Assembly: GCA_028694565.1 (NCBI GenBank)
Contig: JAQVKR010000089.1
Location: 1 to 8,561, forward strand
Length of the DNA stretch: 8,561 bases
Reading direction: 5' to 3'
DNA from: Gammaproteobacteria bacterium
Lineage (GTDB): Bacteria; Pseudomonadota; Gammaproteobacteria; DSM-26407
The notes beneath the pieces are model-generated. The model was not told the DNA's origin. It saw nothing but the letters and a program-made list of their open reading frames with translations, and did not search any database. This document shows, piece after piece, positions 1 to 6,905 of the stretch. The translations under genes and the position numbers were made by a program. Within the stretch, counting starts at the first letter, position 1, and each line of letters starts with the position of its first letter.

Positions 1-477
1 CCGCTGCCGCTCGCCGCCGGACAGCTCACCGGGCTTGTGGCCGAGCCGCTGCCCCAGCCCCACGGCCTCCAGCAGGGGGGTGGCGACGGCAACCGCCTCC
101 GCCGGGCTGGCGCCGCGGATCAGCCAGGGCATGCAGACATTCTCCAGCGCCGTGAACTCGGGCAGGAGGTGGTGGAACTGGTAGATGAAACCGAGGGCCT
201 CGTTGCGGATGCGGGAACGCGCCCCCTCCCCGAGCCGCGCGAGATCCTGCCCCTCCACCGTGACCGAACCGGCGCTGGGCCGATCGAGCCCGCCGAGCAG
301 GTGCAGGAGCGTGGACTTGCCGGAGCCCGAGGCGCCCACCACCGCGACCCGCTCGCCGCTCTCCACCGCCAGGTCCACCCCGCGCAGAACCTCCACGTCG
401 AGTCCGCCCTCGCGGAAGCGCTTCGCCAGCCCGTTGCAGGTGATGACCGGGGTGGCGGGCGTCGGCATCTCACTCAT
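1..477 (-). CDS. lolD: LolD, lipoprotein-release ABC transporter ATPase (partial, C-terminus outside window)
   Basis: This is the ATP-binding subunit of the inner-membrane LolCDE complex, which uses ATP to extract mature outer-membrane lipoproteins and pass them to LolA. The visible 159 residues show Walker [10 protein letters not shown] (48-56), the Q-loop in the LolD-typical context [11 protein letters not shown] (Q100) and the ABC signature LSGGE (152-156). Walker B and the H-loop lie beyond position 1. E. coli LolD is about 233 residues, so roughly a third is missing. The ATG at 475-477 overlaps the end of lolC by 8 nt (470-477), and a GGAGG ribosome site (487-491) sits 9 nt upstream inside lolC. 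Both support this start and translational coupling. The QFHHLLPEF signature separates it from MacB- and FtsE-type ATPases. Confidence 0.96.
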   Translation of the reverse strand, partial: MSEMPTPATPVITCNGLAKRFREGGLDVEVLRGVDLAVESGERVAVVGASGSGKSTLLHLLGGLDRPSAGSVTVEGQDLARLGEGARSRIRNEALGFIYQFHHLLPEFTALENVCMPWLIRGASPAEAVAVATPLLEAVGLGQRLGHKPGELSGGERQR

Positions 478-1720
478 AGCGAAGGGCCTCCGCGGGCTGG
501 GTGCGCGAAGCGCGCCAGGCCGGGTACAGGGTGGCGAAGAACCCCATGCCCAGGGAGGCGGCGCTGATGCGGAACACGTCCGACCAGTGCATGTCCGAGG
601 GCAGCTCGCTGATGTAGTAGACATCGGCGGAGAGGAACTGGATGCCGAACAGGTGCTCGATGGCCGGCACGATGGTCTCCACGTTCGCCGCCAGCGCCAC
701 CCCCCCCGCCACGCCGATGAGGGTGCCGATGGCGCCGATGAGCGAGCCCTGGACCATGAAGATCAGCATGATCCGCCGCGGCGTGGTGCCCAGGGTGCGC
801 AGAATCGCGATGTCGCTGGTCTTGTCGGTCACCGTCATCACCAGAGTGGAGACGATGTTGAAGGCGGCCACCGCGACGATGAGCAGGAGAATGACGAACA
901 TCACCGTCTTCTCGATGCGGATGGCGCGGAAGAAGTTGGCGTGCTGGCGGGTCCAGTCGGTCAGGCGGTAGCCGGGCGGCAGGGCGCCGGCCAGTTCGCG
1001 GACCACCGCCGGCGCGGCGTAGAGATTATCGAGCTTGAGCCGCACCCCGCTCACCGACCCCGCGTCGAGGCGGAACAGCCGGGCCGCGTCCTCCAGGTTC
1101 AACAGCGCGAGCGTGCTGTCGTAGTCGTACATCCCCACCTCGAACAGGCCGGCCACGGTGAAGCGCTTCATGCGCGGCTCCACCCCCACCACCGTCACGT
1201 TGGCCTGGGGGATGAGGAGGGTGACCTTGTCGCCGATGCCGGCGCCGAGCGTATAGGCGAGCTCGCGGCCGAGGACGATGGCGAACTCACCGGGGCGGAG
1301 CGCGTCCAGGGACCCGGCCACCATTTTCGCCCCCACGTCGGAGACCCCGGGCTCGAGGTCCGGATCGATGCCGCGCACCAGCACCCCGTGCACGGCATTG
1401 CCGCGGCTGAGCATCCCCTGGCCGCTGACGAAGGGCGCCGCGTCCAGCACGCGACCGTCGCGCCCCGCCGGGGTGGCGACGGCGCGCCAGTCCCGCACCT
1501 CGCCCTCGGCGCCGGTGATGGTCACGTGGGCGGCCATCCCGAGAATGCGCTCCCGCAGCTCCTTCTCGAATCCGTTCATCACCGACAGCACCGTGATCAG
1601 GGCGGCCACGCCCAGGGCCACGCCCAGCATGGAGATGAGGGAGATGAAGGAGATGAAATGGTTGCGGCGCTTGGCGCGGGTGTACCGCAGGCCGACAAAG
1701 AGCTCTAGAGGTCTGAACAT
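470..1720 (-). CDS. lolC: LolC/LolE-family lipoprotein-releasing permease
   Basis: This is the membrane subunit of the lipoprotein-release transporter. The 416-residue protein has the MacB/FtsX layout: a cytoplasmic N-terminus with the family motif FVGLRY (8-13), TM1 (about 22-48, ending LSVMNGFE), a large periplasmic domain (about 50-268), then TM2 (272-298), TM3 (316-346) and TM4 (382-402), with the usual C-terminus PAEALRYE. The cytoplasmic stretch [16 protein letters not shown] (296-311) after TM2 is typical of LolC/E. Length matches E. coli LolC (399) and LolE (414). It is first in the operon and overlaps lolD by 8 nt. Whether it pairs with a separate LolE or is the single LolF-type permease cannot be told, because sequence past lolD is absent. 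The symbol lolC rests on its position before lolD. The start matches the family N-terminus although no clear Shine-Dalgarno precedes it. Confidence 0.93.
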   Translation of the reverse strand: MFRPLELFVGLRYTRAKRRNHFISFISLISMLGVALGVAALITVLSVMNGFEKELRERILGMAAHVTITGAEGEVRDWRAVATPAGRDGRVLDAAPFVSGQGMLSRGNAVHGVLVRGIDPDLEPGVSDVGAKMVAGSLDALRPGEFAIVLGRELAYTLGAGIGDKVTLLIPQANVTVVGVEPRMKRFTVAGLFEVGMYDYDSTLALLNLEDAARLFRLDAGSVSGVRLKLDNLYAAPAVVRELAGALPPGYRLTDWTRQHANFFRAIRIEKTVMFVILLLIVAVAAFNIVSTLVMTVTDKTSDIAILRTLGTTPRRIMLIFMVQGSLIGAIGTLIGVAGGVALAANVETIVPAIEHLFGIQFLSADVYYISELPSDMHWSDVFRISAASLGMGFFATLYPAWRASRTQPAEALRYE

Positions 1721-1728
1721 GGGCGGAG

Positions 1729-1758
1729 ATTAAAGCATACCCCCCGGAGAGCTGCCAA
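1729..1758 (-). promoter_or_regulatory. Candidate sigma-70 promoter of lolC-lolD
   Basis: On the minus strand TTGGCA (1753-1758, 5 of 6 to consensus) is followed by an 18-nt spacer and TTTAAT (1729-1734, 5 of 6). Only 8 nt separate the -10 box from the lolC ATG, so transcription would begin at or just before the start codon. This fits the lack of a Shine-Dalgarno there. It was read by eye and has no experimental support. Confidence 0.5.
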
Positions 1759-1861
1759 AGTATCGTGCAGGACCCGGAGCCGGGCCGCTCCGCAGGGTGT
1801 GCCCGGGCCCGCTCGCGCCGGCGGCGGGCGGAGCGGTGAAAGTGGGACCGGCTTCGGATTT

Positions 1862-1890
1862 TTGCCCGCTCACGGCGTGTAGATTATAGT
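1862..1890 (+). promoter_or_regulatory. Candidate sigma-70 promoter reading into the 176-bp palindrome
   Basis: TTGCCC (1862-1867, 4 of 6) and TATAGT (1885-1890, 5 of 6) are separated by exactly 17 nt and lie in an unusually AT-rich patch of otherwise GC-rich sequence. The predicted start is near 1897, about 13 nt before the left arm of the inverted-repeat element. The transcript would run through the whole element and could continue into the secreted-protein gene at 2129, giving a leader of roughly 230 nt, or it could end as a separate small RNA. Confidence 0.45.
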
Positions 1891-1909
1891 TAAATCAGTT
1901 CGCAACCTG

Positions 1910-2085
1910 GTGTACTGCGCCGCTCCTGGAGGCACATTCAGCGAATCACCCGAAGGGAGCCCCCCGAAAGCACCATGACGGCGTTGCAGCGCTTGACAAG
2001 GGAAACAACCATTGCCTGCGCACTGCGCCTTGTCCTGGCGCTTTCGGGGGGCTCTGAAAGCACCTCCAAGAGTGGCGCAGTACAC
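1910..2085. repeat. 176-bp inverted-repeat element (MITE-like or structured RNA)
   Basis: The outer arms 1910-1932 and 2063-2085 are inverted copies: 23 positions, 21 Watson-Crick pairs plus one G-T and one C-A. The outer sequence is GTGTACTGCGCC. Inside them, 1957-1971 (GAGCCCCCCGAAAGC) and 2040-2054 pair perfectly over 15 bp. Between the two helices is an asymmetric gap of 24 nt on the left and 8 nt on the right, as if the left arm had gained about 16 nt. The inner part can pair further (GACAAGG 1995-2001 with CCTTGTC 2028-2034, or GGCG/GCGC segments with their complements). No open reading frame fits it and I see no clear target-site duplication. It could be a miniature transposable element, an IS remnant, or an RNA gene. 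Confidence 0.75.
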
Positions 2086-2128
2086 TAGAATCTTGCCATC
2101 GGCTGGAACAGGGACGAGGGTCCAACAC

Positions 2129-2425
2129 ATGCAGCGACTGCGCATCAGCTTCCTGCTCGCCACCACCATCCTGGCCACCGGGGCCGGCGCCCAGGTGCTG
2201 GAACAGCCCGCCACGACGCCCGTCACCCAGCAGGGCGGCCAGTATGCCGACGCGCCGCGGCCCGGCAACGGCCTGACCATGGCGCAGGTGGAACAGCGCT
2301 TCGGCGCGCCGAAGGAGAAAGTCCCCGCCGTGGGTGATCCGCCCATCAGCCGCTGGGTCTACGACCACTTCACCGTCTACTTCGAATACGACAAGGTCCT
2401 GCACTCGGTCGTGAACAAGCCCTGA
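2129..2425 (+). CDS. Small secreted (periplasmic) hypothetical protein
   Basis: This encodes 98 residues of unknown function. The N-terminus MQRLRISFLL is followed by a hydrophobic, alanine-rich stretch ending ATGAGA before QV, a good Sec signal peptide with cleavage near residue 21. The mature part has a Gln/Pro/Thr-rich linker, then a compact conserved-looking C-terminal segment (about 48-98: LTMAQVEQRFGAP, RWVYDHFTVYFEYDKV, HSVV). The MAQVEQRFGAP stretch followed by short beta strands recalls SmpA/BamE-like small envelope folds, but this is only a resemblance. It has no lipobox cysteine, so it is probably soluble in the periplasm. The start was chosen because GAGGG (2116-2120) lies 8 nt upstream and the signal peptide begins there; an in-frame extension to 2012 would run through the palindromic element. 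It appears monocistronic, with a terminator 56 nt downstream. Confidence 0.8.
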   Translation: MQRLRISFLLATTILATGAGAQVLEQPATTPVTQQGGQYADAPRPGNGLTMAQVEQRFGAPKEKVPAVGDPPISRWVYDHFTVYFEYDKVLHSVVNKP

Positions 2426-2480
2426 CTGAGCCGCCGCCGTCCGTCTGCGGCCCGCCCCGAAAGGGACCCGTCACAGCCGA

Positions 2481-2509
2481 GGCGCACCCCGCGGGGCGCG
2501 CCTTTTTTT
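2481..2509 (+). terminator. Rho-independent terminator after the secreted-protein gene
   Basis: GGCGC (2481-2485) pairs with GCGCC (2498-2502); inside it, CCC(C) pairs with (G)GGG across a very short loop and one A-C mismatch. Seven consecutive T (2503-2509) follow at once. It separates this gene from the regulator gene downstream. Confidence 0.85.
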
Positions 2510-2666
2510 CGTCTGGCGCCCCCTTGCTGTATCCTTTCACCGGATGCGTGCGTCCCCCGTCGAGGCACGCGGTGCCGAGCACCTTCGGAGCGACGCGGAA
2601 CGAGTCCCTTACGGTGAACAGCATTATGCCCCTTGCCTGCCACCAGGCCCGGCGCGGCAGCCGGCC

Positions 2667-3356
2667 ATGAGCACGGATGCGATGAGCGGATGGATCGCGC
2701 GCTTCCCGTCCCTGGCGGACGTTGAGGATCCCCTGCTGCGCAGCAGCCTGTCCGCGGTCCGCGTCATGCAGCTTCCCCCGGGCGCGACCGTCTTTCGCGG
2801 CGGCGATCCCTGCCGCAACTACCTGCTGGTGCTCGAAGGCTCGGTGCGGGTGCAGAAGGTCTCGGAATCGGGCCGGGAGATACTGCTCTATCGCGTCGAG
2901 AGCGGCCAGTCCTGCATCCTGACCACCGCCTGCCTGCTGGCCGGGGAGGACTACGCCGCCGAGGCGGTCACCGAGACGCCGGTCCAGGCGGTGGCGATAC
3001 CGCTGAGCCTGTTCCATGCGGCGATGGGCGCCTCGCGCCCGTTCCGCGAGTTCGTCTTCCGCGCCTATGCCGAGCGCATCACCGGCCTCATCCTGCTGGT
3101 GGAGGCCGTGGCCTTCGGCCGCATGGACGTGCGCCTGGCCCGCTGCCTGCTGGAGCGGTCCGGCGATGGAACGGAGCTGAACACCACCCACCAGGACCTG
3201 GCCACGGAGCTCGGCACCGCGCGGGAGGTCATCAGCCGCCTGCTGAAGGAGTTCGAGCGCACCGGCCTGGTCCGCCTCCAGCGGGGACGGGTCATCCTGG
3301 ACAACACCGACGAGCTGCGGCGGATTGCCTCCGGCGCAGGCGGCAACACACCCTGA
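2667..3356 (+). CDS. Crp/Fnr-family transcriptional regulator with sensor-domain cysteine pair
   Basis: This encodes a 229-residue DNA-binding regulator. An N-terminal cyclic-nucleotide-binding-type beta-roll (about 20-120, with FRGGDPCRNYLLVLEGSVRV) leads through a long dimerisation helix (about 124-158) to a C-terminal Crp-type winged helix (about 165-222). The recognition helix reads REVISRLL; the E-x-x-S-R arrangement is the FNR type rather than CRP's RE-x-x-x-R, so an FNR-like TTGAT half-site is plausible. FNR's N-terminal [4Fe-4S] cysteines are absent. Cys83 and Cys89 (SCILTTACLL) sit where the beta-roll would hold its effector and could form a thiol or sulfane-sulfur switch; that is inference. 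The frame stays open up to ATG 2544, but the extra 41 residues look non-conserved. ATG 2667 gives normal family length although its ribosome site is weak; ATG 2682 is the alternative. The next gene is the DUF2892 protein. Confidence 0.88.
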   Translation: MSTDAMSGWIARFPSLADVEDPLLRSSLSAVRVMQLPPGATVFRGGDPCRNYLLVLEGSVRVQKVSESGREILLYRVESGQSCILTTACLLAGEDYAAEAVTETPVQAVAIPLSLFHAAMGASRPFREFVFRAYAERITGLILLVEAVAFGRMDVRLARCLLERSGDGTELNTTHQDLATELGTAREVISRLLKEFERTGLVRLQRGRVILDNTDELRRIASGAGGNTP

Positions 3357-3386
3357 CGACCTTCGGCCCCTGTGTGATTTTGTTAC

Positions 3387-3415
3387 TTAACCGCGGGCGC
3401 GACCCCGTCTATCCT
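3387..3415 (+). promoter_or_regulatory. Weak candidate promoter for the DUF2892 gene
   Basis: TTAACC (3387-3392, 4 of 6) and TATCCT (3410-3415, 4 of 6) are spaced by 17 nt. An AT-rich patch with a single TGTGA half (3373-3377) lies just upstream, about where a Crp/Fnr-class activator would bind. No full TTGAT-N4-ATCAA palindrome is present. It is weak and offered only because an activator-dependent promoter often looks like this. Confidence 0.22.
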
Positions 3416-3479
3416 CTGTCCAGCGAGTGCATGAAGCGCCCCCCGGGGCTGTCCGGACATGACCGAAGAGGTGGATGAG

Positions 3480-3671
3480 ATGAAGACCAACGTTGGTGGT
3501 ATCGACAAGATTGTGCGCATCGTGGTGGGCCTCGCCCTGGTGGCTGCCGCCGCGACCGGTTACCTGGGCGTGTGGGCCTGGATCGGCATCGTGCCCCTGG
3601 TCACCGGCCTGATGGGCTGGTGCCCCGCCTACGGCCTGTTCGGCATGAACACCTGCCCGGCCAAGAAATAG
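3480..3671 (+). CDS. DUF2892 (YgaP-like) small inner-membrane protein
   Basis: This encodes 63 residues that look like a complete DUF2892 domain. The N-terminus MKTNVGGIDKIVRIVVG is typical, followed by two membrane helices (about 10-28 and 31-47) joined by a tight turn. The conserved tail GWCPAYGLFGMNTC carries Cys48 and Cys59. In E. coli YgaP this domain anchors a rhodanese; here it stands alone with no rhodanese in the window. Function is unknown; a role in handling or exporting sulfane sulfur is a guess from the YgaP fusion. ATG 3480 is preferred over ATG 3459 because GAGG (3468-3471) is 8 nt upstream and the family begins at MKxN. It lies 123 nt after the Crp/Fnr gene in the same direction and ends at a strong terminator, so it may be that regulator's target. 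Confidence 0.87.
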   Translation: MKTNVGGIDKIVRIVVGLALVAAAATGYLGVWAWIGIVPLVTGLMGWCPAYGLFGMNTCPAKK

Positions 3672-3691
3672 GACCGCAACGCTCCCACGGG

Positions 3692-3725
3692 AAAGGGCGG
3701 CCTCGCGGCCGCCCTTTCTTTTTTT
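3692..3725 (+). terminator. Strong Rho-independent terminator after the DUF2892 gene
   Basis: There is a perfect 11-bp stem, AAAGGGCGGCC (3692-3702) with its complement (3707-3717), a TCGC tetraloop and a run of seven T (3719-3725) after one C. Confidence 0.93.
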
Positions 3726-3921
3726 ATAGACAGGATTCACGGGATTGGCAGGATTCATTAGTGCCTGTCCGGGCCGCGTTGACCCATATCGCCGGTGGTG
3801 CGCGCAGATGGCCACCCGCTTCAATCCAGGTCGATATCACACCCTGTCAACCCGAACCAAAGCCCTGTACGAACCCGGCGGCTCCAGGCCCAATCCAGTA
3901 AATCCTGTGAATCCTGTCGAT
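3726..3921. repeat. 196-bp imperfect palindrome with tandem CAGGATT arms
   Basis: The left arm 3729-3758 is three head-to-tail copies of a roughly 10-bp unit (ACAGGATTC, CGGGATTGG, CAGGATTCA). The right arm 3892-3921 is its inverted counterpart (AATCCAGTA, AATCCTGTG, AATCCTGTC). Further inverted pairs follow in the same order towards the centre: GTTGAC 3778-3783 with GTCAAC 3846-3851, ATATCG 3786-3791 with CGATAT 3832-3837, and a GGTGG/CCACC pair around the middle. The right half carries about 28 extra bases. Phrases such as GACAGGATTxACAGGATT recur in intergenic DNA of proteobacteria as I remember them. It fills the gap between two converging genes and has no coding potential of its own. Confidence 0.7.
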
Positions 3922-3922
3922 T

Positions 3923-3955
3923 AAAAAGTCCTTTGCCCCGCCCCCCGCGCGGGGC
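3923..3955 (-). terminator. Possible terminator of the fisR-like gene
   Basis: Directly after the stop codon the minus strand can form GCCCCGC (3949-3955) with GCGGGGC (3935-3941), followed 7 nt later by five T (3923-3927). The gap between hairpin and T run makes it atypical. The adjoining 196-bp palindrome could also serve to end transcription. Confidence 0.4.
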
Positions 3956-3956
3956 A

Positions 3957-5294
3957 TCAGCTGATGCGCAGGCGGCGGAGATGGCGGTAGAGGGTGCGCT
4001 CGCTGACGCCCAGTTCGCGGGCGGCCTGGCTGCGATGGCCGGCATGGCGCTCGAGGGCCGCCAGTATGGCCTCGTCGGTGATGCGGCCGCGGCGCCGGTG
4101 GAGCAGCCCCGCGGTCACCGGCTCGGGATCGGGCCCGGCATCGGGGCGCCCCTCCCAGGGGCGCTCGAAAACCAGGTGGTCCACACCCATGGGCTCGTCA
4201 CAGGCCAGGATCGCGGCCCGCTCGATGATGTTCCGCAACTCGCGCACGTTGCCCGGGTAGTCGTACTCCAGCAGGGCCTGGATGACGTCCGGGGACAGCG
4301 GCAGATGGCGATCGCCGTCCTCCAGGAGGTTGGAGAGGAAGTGCTCGGCCAGGGCGGGAATGTCGTCCTTGCGCTCCCGCAGGGGCGGAATGTGGACCGG
4401 GAAGGCCGACAGCCGGTAGTAGAGATCCTCGCGGAAGTCACCGGCCTCCACCAGGGCGCGCAGGTCGCGGTTGGTGGCGGCCAGGATGCGCACGTCCACG
4501 TGCCGGTAGTCGGTTCCTCCCAGGCGGCGGATGGTGCCGGTCTCCAGCACCCGCAACAGCTTGGTCTGCAGCCCCAGCGGCATCTCGCCGATCTCGTCGA
4601 TGAACAGGGTGCCGCCGTTGGCCGCCTCGAACAGGCCGATCTTGCGGCTCGAGGCGCCGGTGAAAGCCCCCTTCTCGTGGCCGAAAAGCTCGCTCTCGAT
4701 GAGGCTCTCCCCCAGCGTGCCGCAATCCACCACGACGAACGGGCCGCTGCTGCGGCTCGAGAAATGGTGCAGATACTCCGACACGCACTCCTTTCCCGTA
4801 CCGCTCTCGCCCTGCATCAGCACCGTGGTCTGCGTGGGCGCCACCCGGTGCAGCAGGCTCATCATGTGCAGCAGCGGCTGGGAACGCCCCACCAGCAGGG
4901 TCTGGCTGGAAACGCGGGCATTCAGGTGCGAGAGCTGCTCGCCCATGTACAGCACCTTCCCGGTGGCATCGAGGAGCGGCGCGGCGTTGATCTGCACATA
5001 CTCCTCGTTGTTGTCGCGATCACGATGGATGTGCATGACCTGGAGCGGCGCATTGTTCTCGAACACCGACTCCAGGGGGCAGGTCTCGCCATGGCGGCTG
5101 CAGGGCTGGTGGGAATGGTGGGAGATCTCGTAGCAGTGGCGCCCGATGATCTCCTGATCCTCCTCCGCGTAGCAGCGGCGGTAATGGGAGTTGGCGGCGA
5201 TGATCCGGTAGTCGCGGTCGACGATGACGAAGGGCTCCGGAATGATGTCCATCACCTGCTCGCAGGTGGGCTGCTTGACCGTTTCGTCCTTCAT
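3957..5294 (-). CDS. fisR: FisR-like sigma-54-dependent activator with PAS sensor domain
   Basis: This 445-residue bacterial enhancer-binding protein would activate sigma-54 RNA polymerase with ATP. Its domains are a PAS sensor (about 10-125), an AAA+ core (about 133-365) and a Fis-type helix-turn-helix (about 406-443, AARELGVSERTLYRHL). The core is complete: Walker A GESGTGKE (162-169), the sigma-54 contact loop GAFTGA (209-214), Walker B FIDEIGEM (231-238), ATNRDL (273-278) and the sensor II region YPGNVREL (346-353). The PAS segment holds Cys54, Cys65 and Cys72 (spacing 11 and 7). As I recall, FisR of Cupriavidus pinatubonensis senses polysulfide through Cys53, Cys64 and Cys71 and activates sqr, which is the same spacing. 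Here sqr is the gene immediately upstream and has a sigma-54 promoter. Start: GGAG (5303-5306) lies 8 nt before the ATG. The fold is certain; the sulfane-sulfur signal is inferred. Cys11 and Cys41 are additional. Confidence 0.9.
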   Translation of the reverse strand: MKDETVKQPTCEQVMDIIPEPFVIVDRDYRIIAANSHYRRCYAEEDQEIIGRHCYEISHHSHQPCSRHGETCPLESVFENNAPLQVMHIHRDRDNNEEYVQINAAPLLDATGKVLYMGEQLSHLNARVSSQTLLVGRSQPLLHMMSLLHRVAPTQTTVLMQGESGTGKECVSEYLHHFSSRSSGPFVVVDCGTLGESLIESELFGHEKGAFTGASSRKIGLFEAANGGTLFIDEIGEMPLGLQTKLLRVLETGTIRRLGGTDYRHVDVRILAATNRDLRALVEAGDFREDLYYRLSAFPVHIPPLRERKDDIPALAEHFLSNLLEDGDRHLPLSPDVIQALLEYDYPGNVRELRNIIERAAILACDEPMGVDHLVFERPWEGRPDAGPDPEPVTAGLLHRRRGRITDEAILAALERHAGHRSQAARELGVSERTLYRHLRRLRIS

Positions 5295-5317
5295 CCTTGC
5301 GGCTCCTGATGTCAGTT

Positions 5318-5329
5318 ATGTCATGACAT
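5318..5329. promoter_or_regulatory. Operator-like palindrome, proximal copy
   Basis: ATGTCATGACAT is a perfect 12-bp palindrome, 23 nt before the fisR-like start codon and at about +1 to +12 of the predicted transcript. Its TGTCATGACA core is identical to that of the distal copy. A stray half-site TGTCA (5310-5314) lies just downstream. Confidence 0.65.
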
Positions 5330-5336
5330 GGAGCCG

Positions 5337-5365
5337 ATACTGTCATGACAGAGACAGACTGTCAA
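5337..5365 (-). promoter_or_regulatory. Candidate sigma-70 promoter of the fisR-like gene
   Basis: A perfect TTGACA (5360-5365) is followed by a 17-nt spacer and CAGTAT (5337-5342, 3 of 6 but keeping the A at position 2 and the final T). The -35 box starts inside the T run of the sqr terminator. The -10 box overlaps the edge of the distal TGTCATGACA palindrome, which fills the end of the spacer. The predicted start is near 5330, some 35 nt before the ATG. Confidence 0.5.
5340..5351. promoter_or_regulatory. Operator-like palindrome, distal copy
   Basis: CTGTCATGACAG is a perfect 12-bp palindrome. Its centre is exactly 22 bp, about two helical turns, from the centre of the proximal copy, so two dimers could bind the same DNA face. 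It overlaps the -10 region of the candidate promoter. A third, looser palindrome GACAGACTGTC (5353-5363) adjoins it and overlaps the -35 box. Confidence 0.65.
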
Positions 5366-5391
5366 AAAAAAGGCCACCCTTCCGGGCGGCC
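5364..5391 (-). terminator. Rho-independent terminator of sqr
   Basis: On the minus strand GGCCGCCC (5384-5391) pairs with GGGTGGCC (5372-5379) as an 8-bp stem with one G-U pair and a GGAA loop of the stable GNRA class, followed by eight T (5364-5371). It isolates sqr from the fisR-like gene 70 nt downstream, so the two are separate transcription units. Confidence 0.92.
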
Positions 5392-5418
5392 CTGGAAAAG
5401 CCGTCTGAACAGGCGGTG

Positions 5419-6852
<1,434 letters not shown>

Positions 6853-6905
6853 CTACCACACACACGCGGACCGGATTGATCCTCCCCGCGCCAGCAGAAG
6901 CACGG

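Noticed and set aside
185..1708. Long plus-strand open frame antisense to lolC
   Set aside because: Its product is low-complexity, rich in His, Arg, Asp and Gly and with no recognisable domain; the opposite strand encodes a full LolC/E permease. Long antisense frames are expected in GC-rich genes.
2012..2128. N-terminal extension of the secreted-protein gene to an upstream ATG
   Set aside because: The extension would be coded by the right arm of the palindrome and would bury the signal peptide 39 residues inside; ATG 2129 has a good ribosome site.
2544..2666. N-terminal extension of the Crp/Fnr regulator to ATG 2544
   Set aside because: The 41 extra residues resemble no family N-terminus and there is no ribosome site before 2544; starting at 2667 gives the normal length.
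3361..3479. FNR box controlling the DUF2892 gene
   Set aside because: Only a single TGTGA half is visible and there is no TTGAT-N4-ATCAA palindrome, so no operator is called.
6854..6866. Short CA dinucleotide run upstream of mfd
   Set aside because: Only a few repeat units; too short to be called a functional microsatellite.
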